Assembly: GCF_963676685.1 (NCBI RefSeq)
Contig: NC_092350.1
Location: 65,713,674-65,777,673 of the forward strand
Reading direction: 5' to 3'
DNA: 64,000 bases
DNA from: Mytilus edulis
Taxonomy: Eukaryota > Mollusca > Bivalvia > Mytilida > Mytilidae
How positions within the stretch are numbered: the stretch's first letter is position 1; each line of letters starts with the position of its first letter. Positions 23,339 to 35,880 of the stretch are shown here, piece by piece. The notes under the pieces were generated by a model. It had not been told where the DNA came from. It made no database searches and saw only the letters and a list, made by a program, of their open reading frames with translations. The translations under genes and the position numbers were made by a program.

Positions 23339-23409
23339 ACATTTTAGTTAACCGGACAATTCTTTGATTAATCCTGTAGTTACTGTAGTGCAATACATTG
23401 ACTAAAATT

Positions 23410-24515
23410 ATGGCAACATTTCAAGTCGCAGCTCCAGAAAAAAATGACTTTTGCAAGCCAGAAACGTGGACCAAATGGATCCAACGATTTGATAGATTCA
23501 GATCAGATTCGGGCTGAAGGAAAGAGCAGGAGCTACACAGGTTAACTCCTTAATATACACGATGGGTCCGGAAACAGATGATATTTTTGCATCATTTGAT
23601 ATTTCTGAGGAGAACAAAAAGAAATATGCGAAAGTGAAAGAGCAATTTGACAAGTACTTCATAGTTAGATGGAATGTTATTTTTGAACGTGCAAAGTTCA
23701 ATAAGAGAAAACAAGACGACGATGCAGGCGTAGAAAATTTTGTTACATCTTTATACACATTAACTGAACATGGATACAACGATCTAAGACAAGAAATGAT
23801 AAGAGACAGAATAGTTGTCGGTATCAAGGATTCCAACTTATCATTGAAAATGCAGCTTGATCCGGAGCTTACTCTTAAGAAAGCAACCGACATGGCCCGC
23901 CAATCGGAGAGTGTGAAGAAACAGCAGGCTATAATGAGATGTGACAATCCGAACTCTAATGTTGATGCAGTTAAATCGAAATTCAACAAAACAAAATTTG
24001 TGAAAAAACAGAAAAAGCCTTTTCATTCACAACAAAAGGCCGGATGCCAAAGATGTGGAAATCGACAATTTCATCCTAGAGACAAATGCCCAGCTAAAGG
24101 AGCAAAATGTTACAAGTGCTCAAATATCGGACACTTCGCAAAATCTTGCAGAACCGGGAAAACAGTCAAATCGGTGAATGTTAATTCGGACTCTGAAGGA
24201 TTTCTTGGAACAATAAACAATGTCGGTGATCGCCCTTGGACTACAAAACTTTTCATTCGCAAAAAGGATATAGATTTCAAAATCGACACTGGTGCTGATG
24301 TTACAGTAATTTCTGACAGTGATTTAAAAGGAATAAATAATATTGAACTTATTAAAGCGAACAAAAGAGTCAGTGGACCAGGAAACACAAACTTAAATGT
24401 TGTAGGAAAATTTCAATGCATGCTTGAAACAAAAGACAAATTCAGTGTTCAGGATATAAATGTTGTTAAGGGATTAAGCAAACCATTATTAGTTGGCCAG
24501 CTATTCAGGCTTTAG
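23410..24515 (+). pseudogene. Gag with two zinc knuckles and aspartic protease (frameshifted)
   Basis: The likely start is ATG 23410, whose frame hits a stop at about 23515; the same protein continues in another frame from about 23515 (a one-base loss), and is then open to 24515. The long part has a capsid-like region, a basic stretch, then two Cys/His knuckles (CQRCG...FHPRDKC, and CYKCSNIGHFAKSC), then a retropepsin active site IDTGADVTVI at about 24283-24312. A second frame change near 24495 separates the protease end from pol. It packages element RNA and matures the polyprotein in working relatives; here it is broken. Confidence 0.88.
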
Positions 24516-24529
24516 GTATTATTGAGAAG

Positions 24530-25100
24530 GTTAACGTTTCGTCTGTCAACGCGAGTAGCGAAGCGAATAACTACTATCGTGGTAAATATCCTAAAATATT
24601 TAACGGTCTAGGAAAAATGAAATGGACATATACAATCGCGCTAGGTCAAGACGCGAAACCGTTTACATAATCAACACCGCGCAGGGTACCGTTATCTTTA
24701 ACGGATAAGGTTTGGCTGAGTTGACAAGAATGGAAAAATTAGGGGTCATTTCAAAAGTCGATGAACTGACCGAGTGGTGCACTGGCATTGTTGTTGTGCC
24801 GAAATCTAACGGTGACGTGCGCAATTGTATCGATTTTACAAAATTGAACGAATCGGTAAAGCATGAAAATTATCCGCTTCCAGCAGTAGAAGAATCGCTT
24901 GCAAAGCTTGCACATGCAAGAATGTTTACAAAATTAGATGCAAATTCTTCGTTTTGGCAAACGAACCTAGCTGAAGAGTCACGTCCGCTAACAACGTTTA
25001 TTACTCCTTTCGGTAGGTATTGTTGTAATCGATTACCTTTCGGAATAAACTCTGCCAGTGACTTCTTTCAAAAACGAGAAAGTGGAAGGTTAACCAGTCG
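24530..25100 (+). pseudogene. Pol, N-terminal RT part (broken)
   Basis: Two frames cover the protease-RT linker and RT fingers. A TAA at about 24667-24669 and a frame change near 24712 interrupt it. The open part from 24712 shows RMEKLGVISKVDE, WCTGIVVVPKSNG, FTKLDANSSFWQ and PFGRYCCNRLPFGI, the standard Ty3/Gypsy RT blocks. The frame is lost again near 25075, just before the catalytic box. Confidence 0.87.
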
Positions 25101-26131
25101 TATTGTGTCATATGGACGATGTTCTTGTGTTCGGTTCATCACAGGAGGAGCACGACGAGCGCCTAGAGAAAATTTTAGAAGCGATCGGAAAAGCCGGTCT
25201 CACATTGAATGAAAAGTGTGAATATTCAAAACCGTCAGTTAAATTTCTGGGTCAAATCGTTGACGCGTCGGGTTGTAGGGTAGACCCACACAAAGTTAAG
25301 GCTATTGCCGAAATGACCAAGCCAACTGATATATCAAGAGTAAGACGTTTTTTGGAAATGGTGAATCAACTAAATAAATTTTCATGCAAGGTGACAAAGC
25401 TAACGAAGCCATTACGTGAACTATTAAAGACTCACAATGCTTGGCATTGGGGTATAGCTCAAGAAACTGCGTTTATCGAGATAAAGAATGAGCTAGCTTC
25501 GTCCGGAACGCTTGGACATTATGATCCAAATAAGGACACTGTAGTGTCAGCTGACGCGTCGTCGTTTGGTTTAGGCGAAGTCATTAGGCAAAAGCATGGA
25601 GAAATATTGAAGCCTGTTGCGTATGCTTCGCGCTCTATGACAGATACAGAGCAGCGCTACGCGCAAATAGAAAAAGAAGCGTTAGCTTTGACCTGGGCGT
25701 GTGAGAAGTTCAGCAATTATTTAATAGGTAAGATGTTCAATCTCGAAACTGACCACAAGCCGTTCGTACCGTTACTCAGTAGTAAAGGTATTGCAGAACT
25801 TCCGCCGCGTATTCAAAGAATCCGAATGCGCCTTTTAAGGTTTGATTTCACGATTGAGCACGCAGATGCATTATCAAGAGCGCCGGTGGACTTGTCCGAG
25901 TCCAATGAATTCGAGACCGAGACAAAAGCGTACTTGGACAGTATCGTTAAGAATTTCCCGGCATCAGATATGAGACTTCAAAACATTAAGGACGAGTGCG
26001 TAAAAGATGAAATATGCAAAACCCTAAGCTTATATTGCAAAGAAGGGTGGCTTAAGCGACAGCTTGAAACCGTATTGGAGTCTACAGGGAGAGTTCACTA
26101 TCATCGGAAATATGTTATTAAAAGCCGATAG
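25100..26131 (+). pseudogene. Pol, RT catalytic box and RNase H
   Basis: The frame resumes with HMDDVLVFG (catalytic Asp pair at about 25115-25120), then KFLGQIVDASG and the RNase H domain: SADASSFGLG, EKEALALTWACEKF, LETDHKPF. Near 25858 the usual short linker between IEH and ADALSRAP is missing, a small in-frame deletion. The integrase N-terminal region begins in another frame at about 26064-26131, so there is a further frame change here. Confidence 0.88.
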
Positions 26132-27222
26132 GTTAGTTATTCCGCGGTCGTTACAAGACGAAATACTAGAAGGACTGTATGATGATCACCAATGCATAGT
26201 TAAATGTCGAGAGCGTGCCAAGTCCTCGGTGAGATCGCTTGGTTTAAGTACAATGATAGAAAACATGGTTAAAAGATGTCAAAAATGTATCGAAAATGCT
26301 AATGATCATGCAGAACCGCTATTGCAGCCGGAGTTTCCTAAACGACCATGGCAGAAACTAGCGTCCGACTTGTTTGAACTAAAAGGGCAAACGTACTTGA
26401 TTAGCTGTTGATTATTTTTCGAGATACATCGAGATAGCAAAATTGTCTAGCACAAGTTCTCAGTCCGTCGTGAATCATTTAAAGTCAATTTTTGCGAGAC
26501 ACGGAATACCGGAAACTTTTATTTCGGACGGTGGACCTCAATACATCTCATTAACGTTCAAGCAATTTGCGCAGTCGTATGGGTTTCGACACATAATGAG
26601 TAGTCCACGATTTGCTCAGTCAAATGGATTAGCTGAACGTAGCGTTCAAACCATTAAAAATATGCTAAAAAAATCAGAAGACCAGTATAATTTATTACTG
26701 TCATATAGAACAACACCGCTTGCGAATGGTTATAGCCCGGCAGAACTATTGATGGGGCGTAAACTACGAACGTTGCTTCCAGTCGCTCCGAAAACTCTTG
26801 TTCCAAAATTACCTATCACTATTAAGTTGCTGAAAAAGGAAGATGAATGTAAATTTAAACAAAAACAATACTATGACAGACGACACCGAGCGCGACCATA
26901 TTCTAAGGTAGAAACAAACGATCGCGTTTGGGTTAAAGATCAAAAGAAACAGGAAATTATTAAAGCGGAATCTAATGAACCGCGATCTTATATAATTGAA
27001 ACTGACAGTGGCGAAATTCGTAGAAATCGGCGACACTTTTCAAATTTGCCTGAAAAGCCTAATACTAAAATTTCTCAAAATACTTTTGAAACAATCCCCG
27101 ATGAAATACCAATCTATAATAATGAGATGAAAGATAACCAAACAGATCAATCTGATAAATCTGATTTCTATGTAACAAGGTCAGGGAGAATATCAAAACC
27201 ACCAGATAAATTAGATTTGTAA
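26064..27222 (+). pseudogene. Pol, integrase
   Basis: Zinc-binding module with HH-CC spacing (H...C..RA...C..C) at about 26185-26300, then the DDE core: Asp in ASDLFELKG, Asp in ISDGGPQY, Glu in GLAERSVQTIK. A stop at 26411 inside the core (about TYLIS-C) splits it; the second part runs from about 26412 to TAA at 27222 and ends in a C-terminal region with YIIETDSGEIRRNRRH, as in Ty3/Gypsy integrases. It inserts element DNA in working relatives. Confidence 0.88.
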
Positions 27223-27290
27223 ACAAAGATCAGCTGTTCCTTTCATGATAACATTTATTAGCACTATACTTTCTCATCTGAAAAAAGCTG

Positions 27291-27301
27291 AAAAGGGGAG
27301 A
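27291..27301 (+). promoter_or_regulatory. Polypurine tract
   Basis: AAAAGGGGAGA lies directly before the 3' LTR, where plus-strand DNA synthesis is primed. Confidence 0.88.
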
Positions 27302-27556
27302 TGTAATATTAAGTCAATGACCTATATGTAATACTATAGTCTGAGAAACACCAGGGTCACAACATCTGTTTACTATATGTAAGTTCGTATCAGATCCTAA
27401 CTGTTCACCACTTTTATATATGAGAACTGTTTCTAGATCAGCATCACTTGCGTGCTTTATACTTGACAAGTAAACATGTACAATGTATATAGTTTAGATT
27501 AGAATAAAACATATGTATATATTAAAAGAGTATATATTTGCCTCGCCAATATAACA
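27302..27556 (+). repeat. 3' LTR
   Basis: Repeat of 23067-23320 with about 7-8 differences including a small indel near the T/A-rich end. Confidence 0.95.
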
Positions 27557-29762
27557 ATTTGAATCTGGGAAAGTTTGAATATACAGTGTAAAGGAAACAT
27601 GTGTCGGTCTATAATGAATTGCATAGAAATAATATTCAGAGTCCTTCACTTTGGAAACTTGAAATACAAATAATAAAATGACGTGCAAACAATAAACTCG
27701 GATAGTTCGCCGTAGTACTGAAAAAAGACTTGCACTTCCTCTTGATAGAATAATTTCATAAAATATTCCTTATTCAATATTATGTATGTTCGTTAGTCAT
27801 GTTTTGGAATTTTTGCCAGATTTTCGGTATCCTCTTGTTTTATTCATTTGAATCCTTTCAAAAATTTTGCCCATTGACCCCCATTTTTCTTTTTATGGAT
27901 CTCTTACATGTATCATTATAAGCCATCTGTAAAATTCTAATAACATCCTTGTTATTTTTTAATAGTTTTTGACTTGTCAATGATAAAGCTATGAAAAATC
28001 AAGAGAGAACATTTTCCCGTCAATATGTCAATGACTAATATCTCGAAAACAAGCACATTGGCCTATATTTTTTGTTTGCTCCTTTTGTTTCTTTAATAAT
28101 TCCCTATCAATATATACTAGTGTCTTGAAAGGTTGTTATTTTGAAACTGAGAAGGGGACCTCCTTCCTTAATTTCAATATTGTATGTACGTATTTTAAAA
28201 TCCATTACACCAAGAGAAAGAAAAAAATGATTGATATGCAACTGAAACAATGATAGATGCTTGAAAACCTTGGAAAGTGGTCAATACAAAAATGGCATAT
28301 TTTAGATATCATTTAAATAAAGAAAAGTTTATTGTAGAGAGATAAAATGTTCAGGGTCGATTTTAACAACAGGGATCTAAATTCTAATATGAGGCAGGCA
28401 TTACCATTACGAAGTTTGTTTAAATTATTTTTTTTGTATTTTAAATATTTGTTAAAAAAAAATACGGAAATACCGTAACGTTTCCGATTTTGGTTCTGTT
28501 GTTAGGAATTTTACTTGTGACGTTATTTAAGTTATGACGTCATGTCCAATGTAAACAAAGAAATGCAACGCATCAGGTAGGCCTAACGTTTATTCATACC
28601 AAAGACAAAGAATGATTAAAAATGAAATATTGGTATTGTGTTCCTTGAGTTCCTATATTTTACTAGACTAATCAAAGTCTCACGACAACAAGACCGGAAG
28701 AAGGAAGTAGAGTTGTGTGTTCTGCGCAGATCCGGAAATTAAAAAACACGACAAAAAAAAATTGAACGATTTTGAGTTCATCAGTACAATGAAAAATTCA
28801 GGAAATTTTCCCGATTTTTTTTTTTTATTTATTGATTTTTCTACCGTAATTGGGGACTTCGTCCCAATATTACATTTGTTTTTAATTTTTGCGCACTAAA
28901 GATTATCTCAAATAGCAAAACGAGTTTGATTGGAGGATGGTTCATTAATTATTATAGTATATATTCATACAGCTTTCAACAATGAACTGGCGCTAAAATG
29001 TTTGCAAACTATAAAGGAGTAGGGATTTTTTCCCCCTTGTATATGGGTCAAATTTGAAAAGTTGTCTGAACCTACTGGAAACTGTATGTTAGAAAATCAC
29101 TATCATTAAATTCTGTTTTACAATTTTATAAGTTTTCATAAAATCAAAAAGTTATTAGGGCCACTTGTTACTGTTAAAGGCATTTTATTACAAAAATTGC
29201 TAATTTTACATGTTTTTAACATATTTTGCACTGAAGGACATCGCTGAACATGAATTAATTTTTATACGAAAGACAATACATAGCTTAGCTTGAAAATACT
29301 TTTGCTTTCGATTACCGATATCATCTTTACTGATAATTACTCAAAATGTGCCAACTGTACAAAATCGCAGATTCGGGTATTCTTCGTCTGGCATTAATAT
29401 AGTTTGTAACCTGTTGAAGAATAAACTATATTGTTAGAAACTAAACTTACACATATTTTGCTGTGATATTATGTATGATTTGAGTGGTTATTGGATGTTC
29501 ACCAAAAGATAGTGAAAGACATTCTGAGTTATCTGAGGAGAGCGTTAAAGCTGAATAGTATATAATGTTATTATAACATGAATTCGTGATACATTGTTTA
29601 ATATTTATACAATTGTGTTATCAAAGTTGGGTAAAGACTAATAATGTAATAAAAACTATTGAGAATACTTTTTTTGGTAATTATTATATGGGGGAACAGG
29701 TATCGTGCTGTAAGTACTAGTATACTCCTGTGACATAATTTTTATCTATTATGTACTTAAAA
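27557..29762. other. AT-rich non-coding stretch
   Basis: Begins with the right target duplication ATTTG (27557-27561). No recognisable gene or repeat family otherwise. Confidence 0.6.
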
Positions 29763-30060
29763 TAGATATAGGAAGATGTGGTGTGAGTCAGTGAGTGCCA
29801 ATGATTCAACTCTTCATCCAAAAAATAATTTATAAAAGTAAACCATAATAGATCAATGTACGGCCTTCAACACAGAGTCTTTGCTCACACCGAACAACAA
29901 GCTATAAGGGGCCCCAAAATTACTAGTGTAAAACCATTCAAACAGGAAAACCAACGGTCTAATCTATATAAACAAAAGAGAGACGAGAAACACGTATAAA
30001 TTACATAAACAAACGACAACTACTGTACATCAGATTCCTGACTTAGGACAGGTTCAAACA
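29763..30060 (+). repeat. Dispersed repeat, 'GCCAATGAGACAACT' family, near full length
   Basis: Starts AAGATGTGGTGTGAGT, has CGGCCTTCAACAC, GGGGCCCCAAAATTACTAG, CAAACAGGAAAACCAACGG and ends near CCTGACTTAGGACAGG. Closely matches 45716-45925. Confidence 0.85.
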
Positions 30061-31029
30061 TTTACTGTATGATTAATACAATCAATGACAATCGATATCA
30101 TTCATGGTTGTGAAGGCTTTTTTAAACCGCTAATCCTTATGACATGACGCCATCGATATCAGTCACGAGTACAAAGGCTTGATCCCATCTCTTATCTAGC
30201 ATAAGTTTAAAAATCAATTATGTTGATACGTTTATAATTAGTTTGAATACCAAAATTAAAATCAATTTTCAACAAAACCTGCTGGTCTCTTCTTTTGTTT
30301 AATTTAGAGGAAAGTGATAGTGTATAATTAATCTGTTTTAATTGTATTCTTCTTTATCTTCATCATTTATCAGGACATTGTTTTGTGACGTTAATATTAT
30401 CACCATCGTTTTGCTGAGAACACGCCCAACATTATATACATTTTCTTTTAAAAGGACATGTTAGTTTAAATAACGTTAGTAATTTGTTATTGTTTTTTTA
30501 TGCAATTTTTTTTGCTGATAACAATGTATTCAATGTTTTCCCCCTCAAACCACATGACGAAAAACTGTTGAAAAAGTATATGAAATTGATCAGTTGAAAC
30601 GTGTAAATCTTTAGCATGTTTAGAGTTGTTATCTGTAGCACGTTTTTCATCCTAGCTGTTTTATATTGAATATGTGATATTTGAAAAAGATGCATCGATA
30701 CAAATGGGATAATTAAAAATTATAAGCCCATAAAAAACAAACACCAGACAATACCATGGCAACACTTCAACAAAACGACAACAACAAGTTAATGCACATA
30801 TCATTAAAGACTGGACAAGAGTAACTCAACCGAAAACCGGAGGTAATATGAAAACGTCCAAGTGAGCATAATCCTCTTTCAAGTAAAGAATGTTAGGAAA
30901 TACGAGCACTGGAATCACGTTTCAACAGGAGGATTATATTGTCCATGTGCAGGCGCTCCTAGGATGTTGCAACATAGACATAATTAGTTCTAAATACGAA
31001 AGAAATTAAAGATTGAGAGATGTCATAAA
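30061..31029. other. AT-rich non-coding stretch
   Basis: Nothing recognisable found. Confidence 0.55.
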
Positions 31030-31930
31030 ATATGAAAAACATATCTCGTTTATTTACTTTGAATACTATTCACACAAAAATAATTCCAGCATTTACAAAG
31101 TGCCCCACAATAAACTGTATGAAATTTTGTAAAAAAAGAAAATGTTCAAGTCTTTTCAAACCATTTTGATATAAAACTATTGATTTCAAACCATTTTGAT
31201 ATAGAGCTAATGATAAAAAAGGCGTAATGTTTTCTCATTTTGAAAATCTTATAATAGAATAATTGTATCAACAAATACGTTAATGTACCAAATCATTACA
31301 AGAGATAAAAATTGAAGAACACACAAGTTATTAATAATATTTGTTTTACTGACAATATACGTGTTATAAAGCATTTAAAATAAGTGAACGTTTTATTTAC
31401 TCCTATGAAAAATATTCTGAATGTTGAACTTATTATTTAGAAATATTGTGACATTTTTTTTTCACATTAAGGTTCAGGACTGTAAACAGAACGAATAAAA
31501 TATATTCCTAGGTACACGTGTGACTTGTATACTATATATAGCAACACATGTGTATGGTACACGAAAGACCAGAAAAAAGTACCTATATCTGACAATATAT
31601 ATTGTTGCTCTTTTTATAACCGTTTCATCCTCGAGTAAATGACCAGTAGTCATCACTATTTGTGCTGAAATGACATATCATAGATATGTTCATTTTCTGA
31701 AAATTTCATGTTTATAAAATATTAATGTGTTATAAACCTTTAAGCTACACCATTGTATAAATCTTTAAAAATACACATGGAGTGTTTTTGCAATGTTGTC
31801 TGAAATACTACGGAGCAGGTCTTTTATCATAAGATTGAATTTTGAAAGCGATTTGTATGTTACTTATATTTATTTTGAAGCGCATTTAGAACTGCAATCT
31901 TTAATTACACTATTTATGTAGCGATCATTT
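31030..31930. repeat. Local diverged duplication, left copy
   Basis: Collinear with about 34990-35880: shared segments include CAACAAATACGTNARTGTACC, CACATYAAGGTTCAGG, CTGAAAATTTCATGTTTAT and CTACGNAGCAGGTCTTT in the same order. Both copies contain an old hammerhead-repeat unit (GACCAGTAGTCATCACT... here). A 29-bp tandem duplication (TTTCAAACCATTTTGATATA) is at about 31156-31206. Confidence 0.75.
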
Positions 31931-32689
31931 GTTGATGAGCCTCTGTTTAAAATAGATTAATATGGTATGACACATCAATCGGAATTATGTTAACTCCAAT
32001 CGAAATATCACTTAATTTGGCAGGATAAAAGTATATAAAACATGTCTTACCTGAACAAGACAGATTTTCTAACTATCTGAGGAAGGTTGATCGATTGCAT
32101 TTTTAAATATCATTTGTGCACATCGCTACGTAACCGGGTTTTTCTAGTGCAATGCATGTATCCAAAGGATTTGTTTGATAAATTTCTACATCCTTGTTCA
32201 ATTAAAATATTGGGAGACATGTAAATTGAGTACGTTTTCATTATTAAACGTCGATTTGATATTCTGGAACGGGAGACTAAGAATTTCTTTCTGACGGTAT
32301 ATTAATTTCAGCTGTTGTTTTAAGTACTCAGATGAACTGTTATTTTCTGCATTTTGGGCAGGCAATGTTTACAAGTAGCACAGCTTTAAACATGTCAAAA
32401 CAGACATGTTAGTGTTAAAGTAATAGTAATGAGAACAAAACTGACTATATAGAACAGAGTGTTGTAATCTTTTGAAAGCCGTTTGTCCTGATTGAAATAT
32501 TTGATATCGGAAATTTAACAATGTGATTTGAGAAATTAGTCATGTTAGTGTCTCATAAAAATACAAAGTATGGTATTTAATCTTTTATTTGAAGATTGTT
32601 ACTACTTACTTTTTCAACATAAAATGTTACTAACACAGAAAATCTAGGCTAACTGAACCCGTCTTAAAAAAGATCAGAGAGCTACTTTA

Positions 32690-32960
32690 CGTTACGTTAT
32701 TTAGAACTTGTCTACTATGACACACTCTGACAGTTCTATCATAGAACATATTTTAACAGTTGAAGCCTAAAAGTGTTTTGACAGTTTTATCTTGTAACCG
32801 TTTTTGACAGTACTACCCTAGAACAGATTATGTTACTCGAAAACCGGTTCAGACAGTTATATAGTAGAATAATTATAAGGTAATGCTGTTCTAGCACTAC
32901 TATGGACAAACTGTCAGATCGGTTTTGAAAACTGTTGGTCTTGTTTCTTCCACTTAACGT
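32690..32960. repeat. Word-iterated region: GACAGT and TAGAAC repeated on both strands
   Basis: The words GACAGTTnTAT and TAGAAC, plus their reverse complements (ACTGTC, GTTCTA), recur at irregular spacing about every 30-50 bp (for example 32727, 32779, 32808, 32852, 32888, 32920). Not a simple tandem repeat. Confidence 0.6.
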
Positions 32961-33630
32961 TTGTTTAAAATACCTGATGTTTGCATTCCACATTTACACT
33001 CAGTTGAAAAGACATGAAGTATTGATATGAATAATCGAAAATATAGGTATAAGTTGATGAAATAGCCTGCAACCATAAATCAATGTACACATTGAAAGCG
33101 GCAAATCAATGCAAAACACAACATTACTTTATTTACGAAACACTAAATCTAGGATAAATGTTGTTTGACTATATACTAAGTTCCAAACGAAACGCAACAC
33201 ATCTGTTCAAATACTCTTGTGTCCCTTTTAATTTGATGATTTTACGTTTTTGTATTTTCAAGCATGCATTTGCTTTTTATCAGTCCTGAATATTCCGGTA
33301 AGTCAAACTATGGCCTGGCGATTGGAGCAGAATTCACAAATTTACAAAAGGCAATTTTAAAACTAGATCAATTGCTATAAAAATTTAATATGTTTGACAT
33401 TGCCACTGAAAATGTAAGTTTCAGTTTTGTGGTTACACATTTTGAATTTGTAGAAAGCTCCGTAAAACAATGGCCTATGTTGAGGGTTACGAATTGGCGA
33501 CCGCAAACATGTTGATCACCTTTAAGTAATGAGCCTGTAATTTAGTTGTTTTTGTATGTTGCTGTATATCATATATGTTTTTCGAAAATTGTTTTGTACA
33601 TAAATCAATGCGATGGTTGACTCGTATGAT
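32961..33630. other. Non-coding stretch
   Basis: Nothing recognisable found. Confidence 0.5.
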
Positions 33631-33631
33631 T

Positions 33632-33780
33632 TTTTTTCATATCGGGGCCTTTTATAGCTTGCTATGATGTATGGATTTTGCGTAATGGTGAAGGCAAAAC
33701 TGTGACCTATAGTTGCTTATATAAACGTCAGTTGTATCTCTCATGGATGTGTATTTCATTGGCATTCAAATCACATCTTC
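33632..33780 (-). repeat. Dispersed repeat, 'GCCAATGAGACAACT' family, diverged
   Basis: TATCGGGGCCTTTTATAGC, GTGACCTATAGTTGC and TTTCATTGGCATTCAAATCAC in the reverse orientation of the family. Confidence 0.75.
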
Positions 33781-34397
33781 TTACCCTTACATTTTTAGTA
33801 TTTGTTGGTTTAACTTTACATTACACGAGAACAATTAAGCTGTTGCATTTCTATCGTGGCTCATTTAATCAATTAAAACATATTGACTGTACTATTGACA
33901 TGAATAAACAAAATGACTTAATTTGTAGTAATACTCAAAATTCATTGAAATCACTATTCGTTTGCTAAACACATTTTTATCAAAATACATTAAATATTTG
34001 AGCAAAATGAAACGGATTTTTTATTATTTTTGTCGGTTGGTCTTTTAATTTAAGAAAAAATAGACCAAAGTTTATAGTTTGGGAAACAAAAATCCGAAAA
34101 CTAAATATGATTATTATAAGAATAACAGAAAACTTGAAATACAAGTAACACATACGCTTTCAACTAAGACAATATCGGTATTTGACCAGACGTTCGACTG
34201 TTCGACAAATTGTATTTTGTAATTAATTCATCTTAATTTTAGAAAACTTTGGAAATGAAATGATATGGACAATAACTTTCATTTTTGAATCTGTAACGGA
34301 CGACGTAAATATTCCGCTTACCAGTATTCTTTAGTAACGTCATAAGTAAATTTCTACGGAAACGCATTTTTAACGTCTTTAACAAGACGATATAGTG

Positions 34398-34567
34398 TTA
34401 ATGACTGTGAATATGTATATAACATTTGAATATACGGTTAGTGACTGTATATCACATTTTAATATACGGTTAGTGACTGTATATCACATTTTAATATACG
34501 GTTAGTGACTGTATATCACATTTTAATATACGGTTAGTGACTGCATATCACATTTTGATATACGGTC
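34398..34567. repeat. 32-bp minisatellite, about 5 copies
   Basis: Unit GGTTAGTGACTGTATATCAC plus ATTTTAATATAC, period 32; the central copies are identical and the outer ones diverge. Confidence 0.93.
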
Positions 34568-34744
34568 AATGTAATTTGACGGCTCAAACAGCACAGTTGC
34601 AGTACATATAGGAATAAATAACAATTAATACAATTATGTTATATGAAAGAACATTTAGATCGACAAGTATAATACAATATGAAAAAAAATTACCTTGTTT
34701 ACAATATAAAAAAGTGAAATAATAAAAATAACGAACTCCAAGGA

Positions 34745-34990
34745 AAATACAAAATTGAAAGTTCCTTATCCGATGGTAAAATCAAAAGCTTAAACACATT
34801 TAACGAATAGAAAAAAACCTGTCATATTTCTGACTTGTTACAGGCATGTCCTTATGTACAAAATGATTGTTATATAACTAGCCAAACCTCTCACTTGTAT
34901 GACAGTCGCATACAATTTCATTATGTTGACAACACAAACAGACATAATAGGTATATTGGAAAAACATAACAAACATATTGCAGAGTTCTC
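34745..34990 (-). repeat. Dispersed repeat ('GTCAGGAATATGACAGTT' family)
   Basis: Shares CTGTCATATTTCTGACTTGTTACAGG and TAACTAGCCAAACCTC-type words with 15525-15800. Confidence 0.65.
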
Positions 34991-35880
34991 CAAAGTTTGA
35001 CTGTAAGCTATTAATTAAAAAATAAAGATTTCCCCAAATTTCACCCCTTTTTTATAAAAAGCAATTATATCTAAGAGACGTATAACATTTTACCTGTTGA
35101 AAAATGATAACAAAATTACTTAATCAACAAATACGTGAGTGTACCAAATAACATTACAGATATTAAAGTTAAAGAACACACTTGTTGATAATAATATTGA
35201 TTTTATCGACTATAGACGCATTGCTAAACAGTTTAGATTATTGCACTTTTTATTTCCTCTTGTTAAATGGCATTCTGAACGATAAAGAAATTACCTAGAA
35301 ACATTGACACATTTTATTCACATCAAGGTTCAGGCCTCCTGTTAGATATATGAATTACGTGTATACCATATGGTTTAACCAGAATACAGTAGCTTTACCC
35401 GACAATATCTGTAAAACTCTTGATACGACCACTGGGGTGATTTCACTGCTTGTTGAAGTTTCAACCCCGCGGTTATCAGCACCTAAATAATCAGCATTTT
35501 TTTTTATGTTGACATGAAATATCATTGATCATATACTGAAAATTTCATGTTTATTTATTATTAACTCTTAGGTTTTTCTAGATCCCGATATGGATTGCTT
35601 TAGCCGTATTTGACACAACTTTTACAACGTTATCTAATGTTAACGCTCTTAATACTCAATTTTTTATATGAGTTGTTTTGATGAGTTTTATGTAGAATTT
35701 GGAATCTTTGTCACATTTTATGAATGAGTGGTTGAATAGAATTGACTGAAATGCTACGCAGCAGGTCTTTAAACATCAGATTTTATTTGGAAGCAATTTG
35801 TTAATTATTATTTTTTGTTTTTTAGATTTTGACGAGCATTTATAATTGCATTTTTTTAACGGTACTTGCAAAATGTGCTG
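34990..35880. repeat. Local diverged duplication, right copy
   Basis: Homologous to 31030-31930 (see there). Confidence 0.75.
35415..35710 (+). repeat. Old, almost full-length hammerhead-repeat unit
   Basis: In array order: CCACTGGGGTGATTTCACTGC, AACCCCGCGGTTATCAGC, GTTGACATGAAATATCA, GCTTTAGCCGTATTTGACAC, and a ruined ribozyme TGATGAGTTTTATGTAG without the GAAAC box. So both halves of the 360-bp unit were once joined as a single dispersed copy. Confidence 0.7.

Larger units (their letters stand above)
23067..27556 (+). mobile_element. Ty3/Gypsy LTR retrotransposon, structurally complete, coding-defective
   Basis: A 4,490-bp insertion with two LTRs (254 and 255 bp, TG...CA), a primer-binding site directly after the 5' LTR, gag-pro, RT-RNase H-integrase in Ty3/Gypsy order, and a polypurine tract directly before the 3' LTR. 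The 5-bp target duplication ATTTG is intact (23062-23066 and 27557-27561). The two LTRs differ at roughly 7-8 positions by eye (about 3%), so the insertion is moderately young. Several frameshifts and a stop break gag and pol. The integrase/RT style resembles K02A2.6-type proteins (Mag/C-clade elements); the clade is a guess. Confidence 0.93.

Noticed and set aside
23498..23989. 163-codon minus-strand ORF
   Set aside because: Antisense shadow of the retrotransposon gag.
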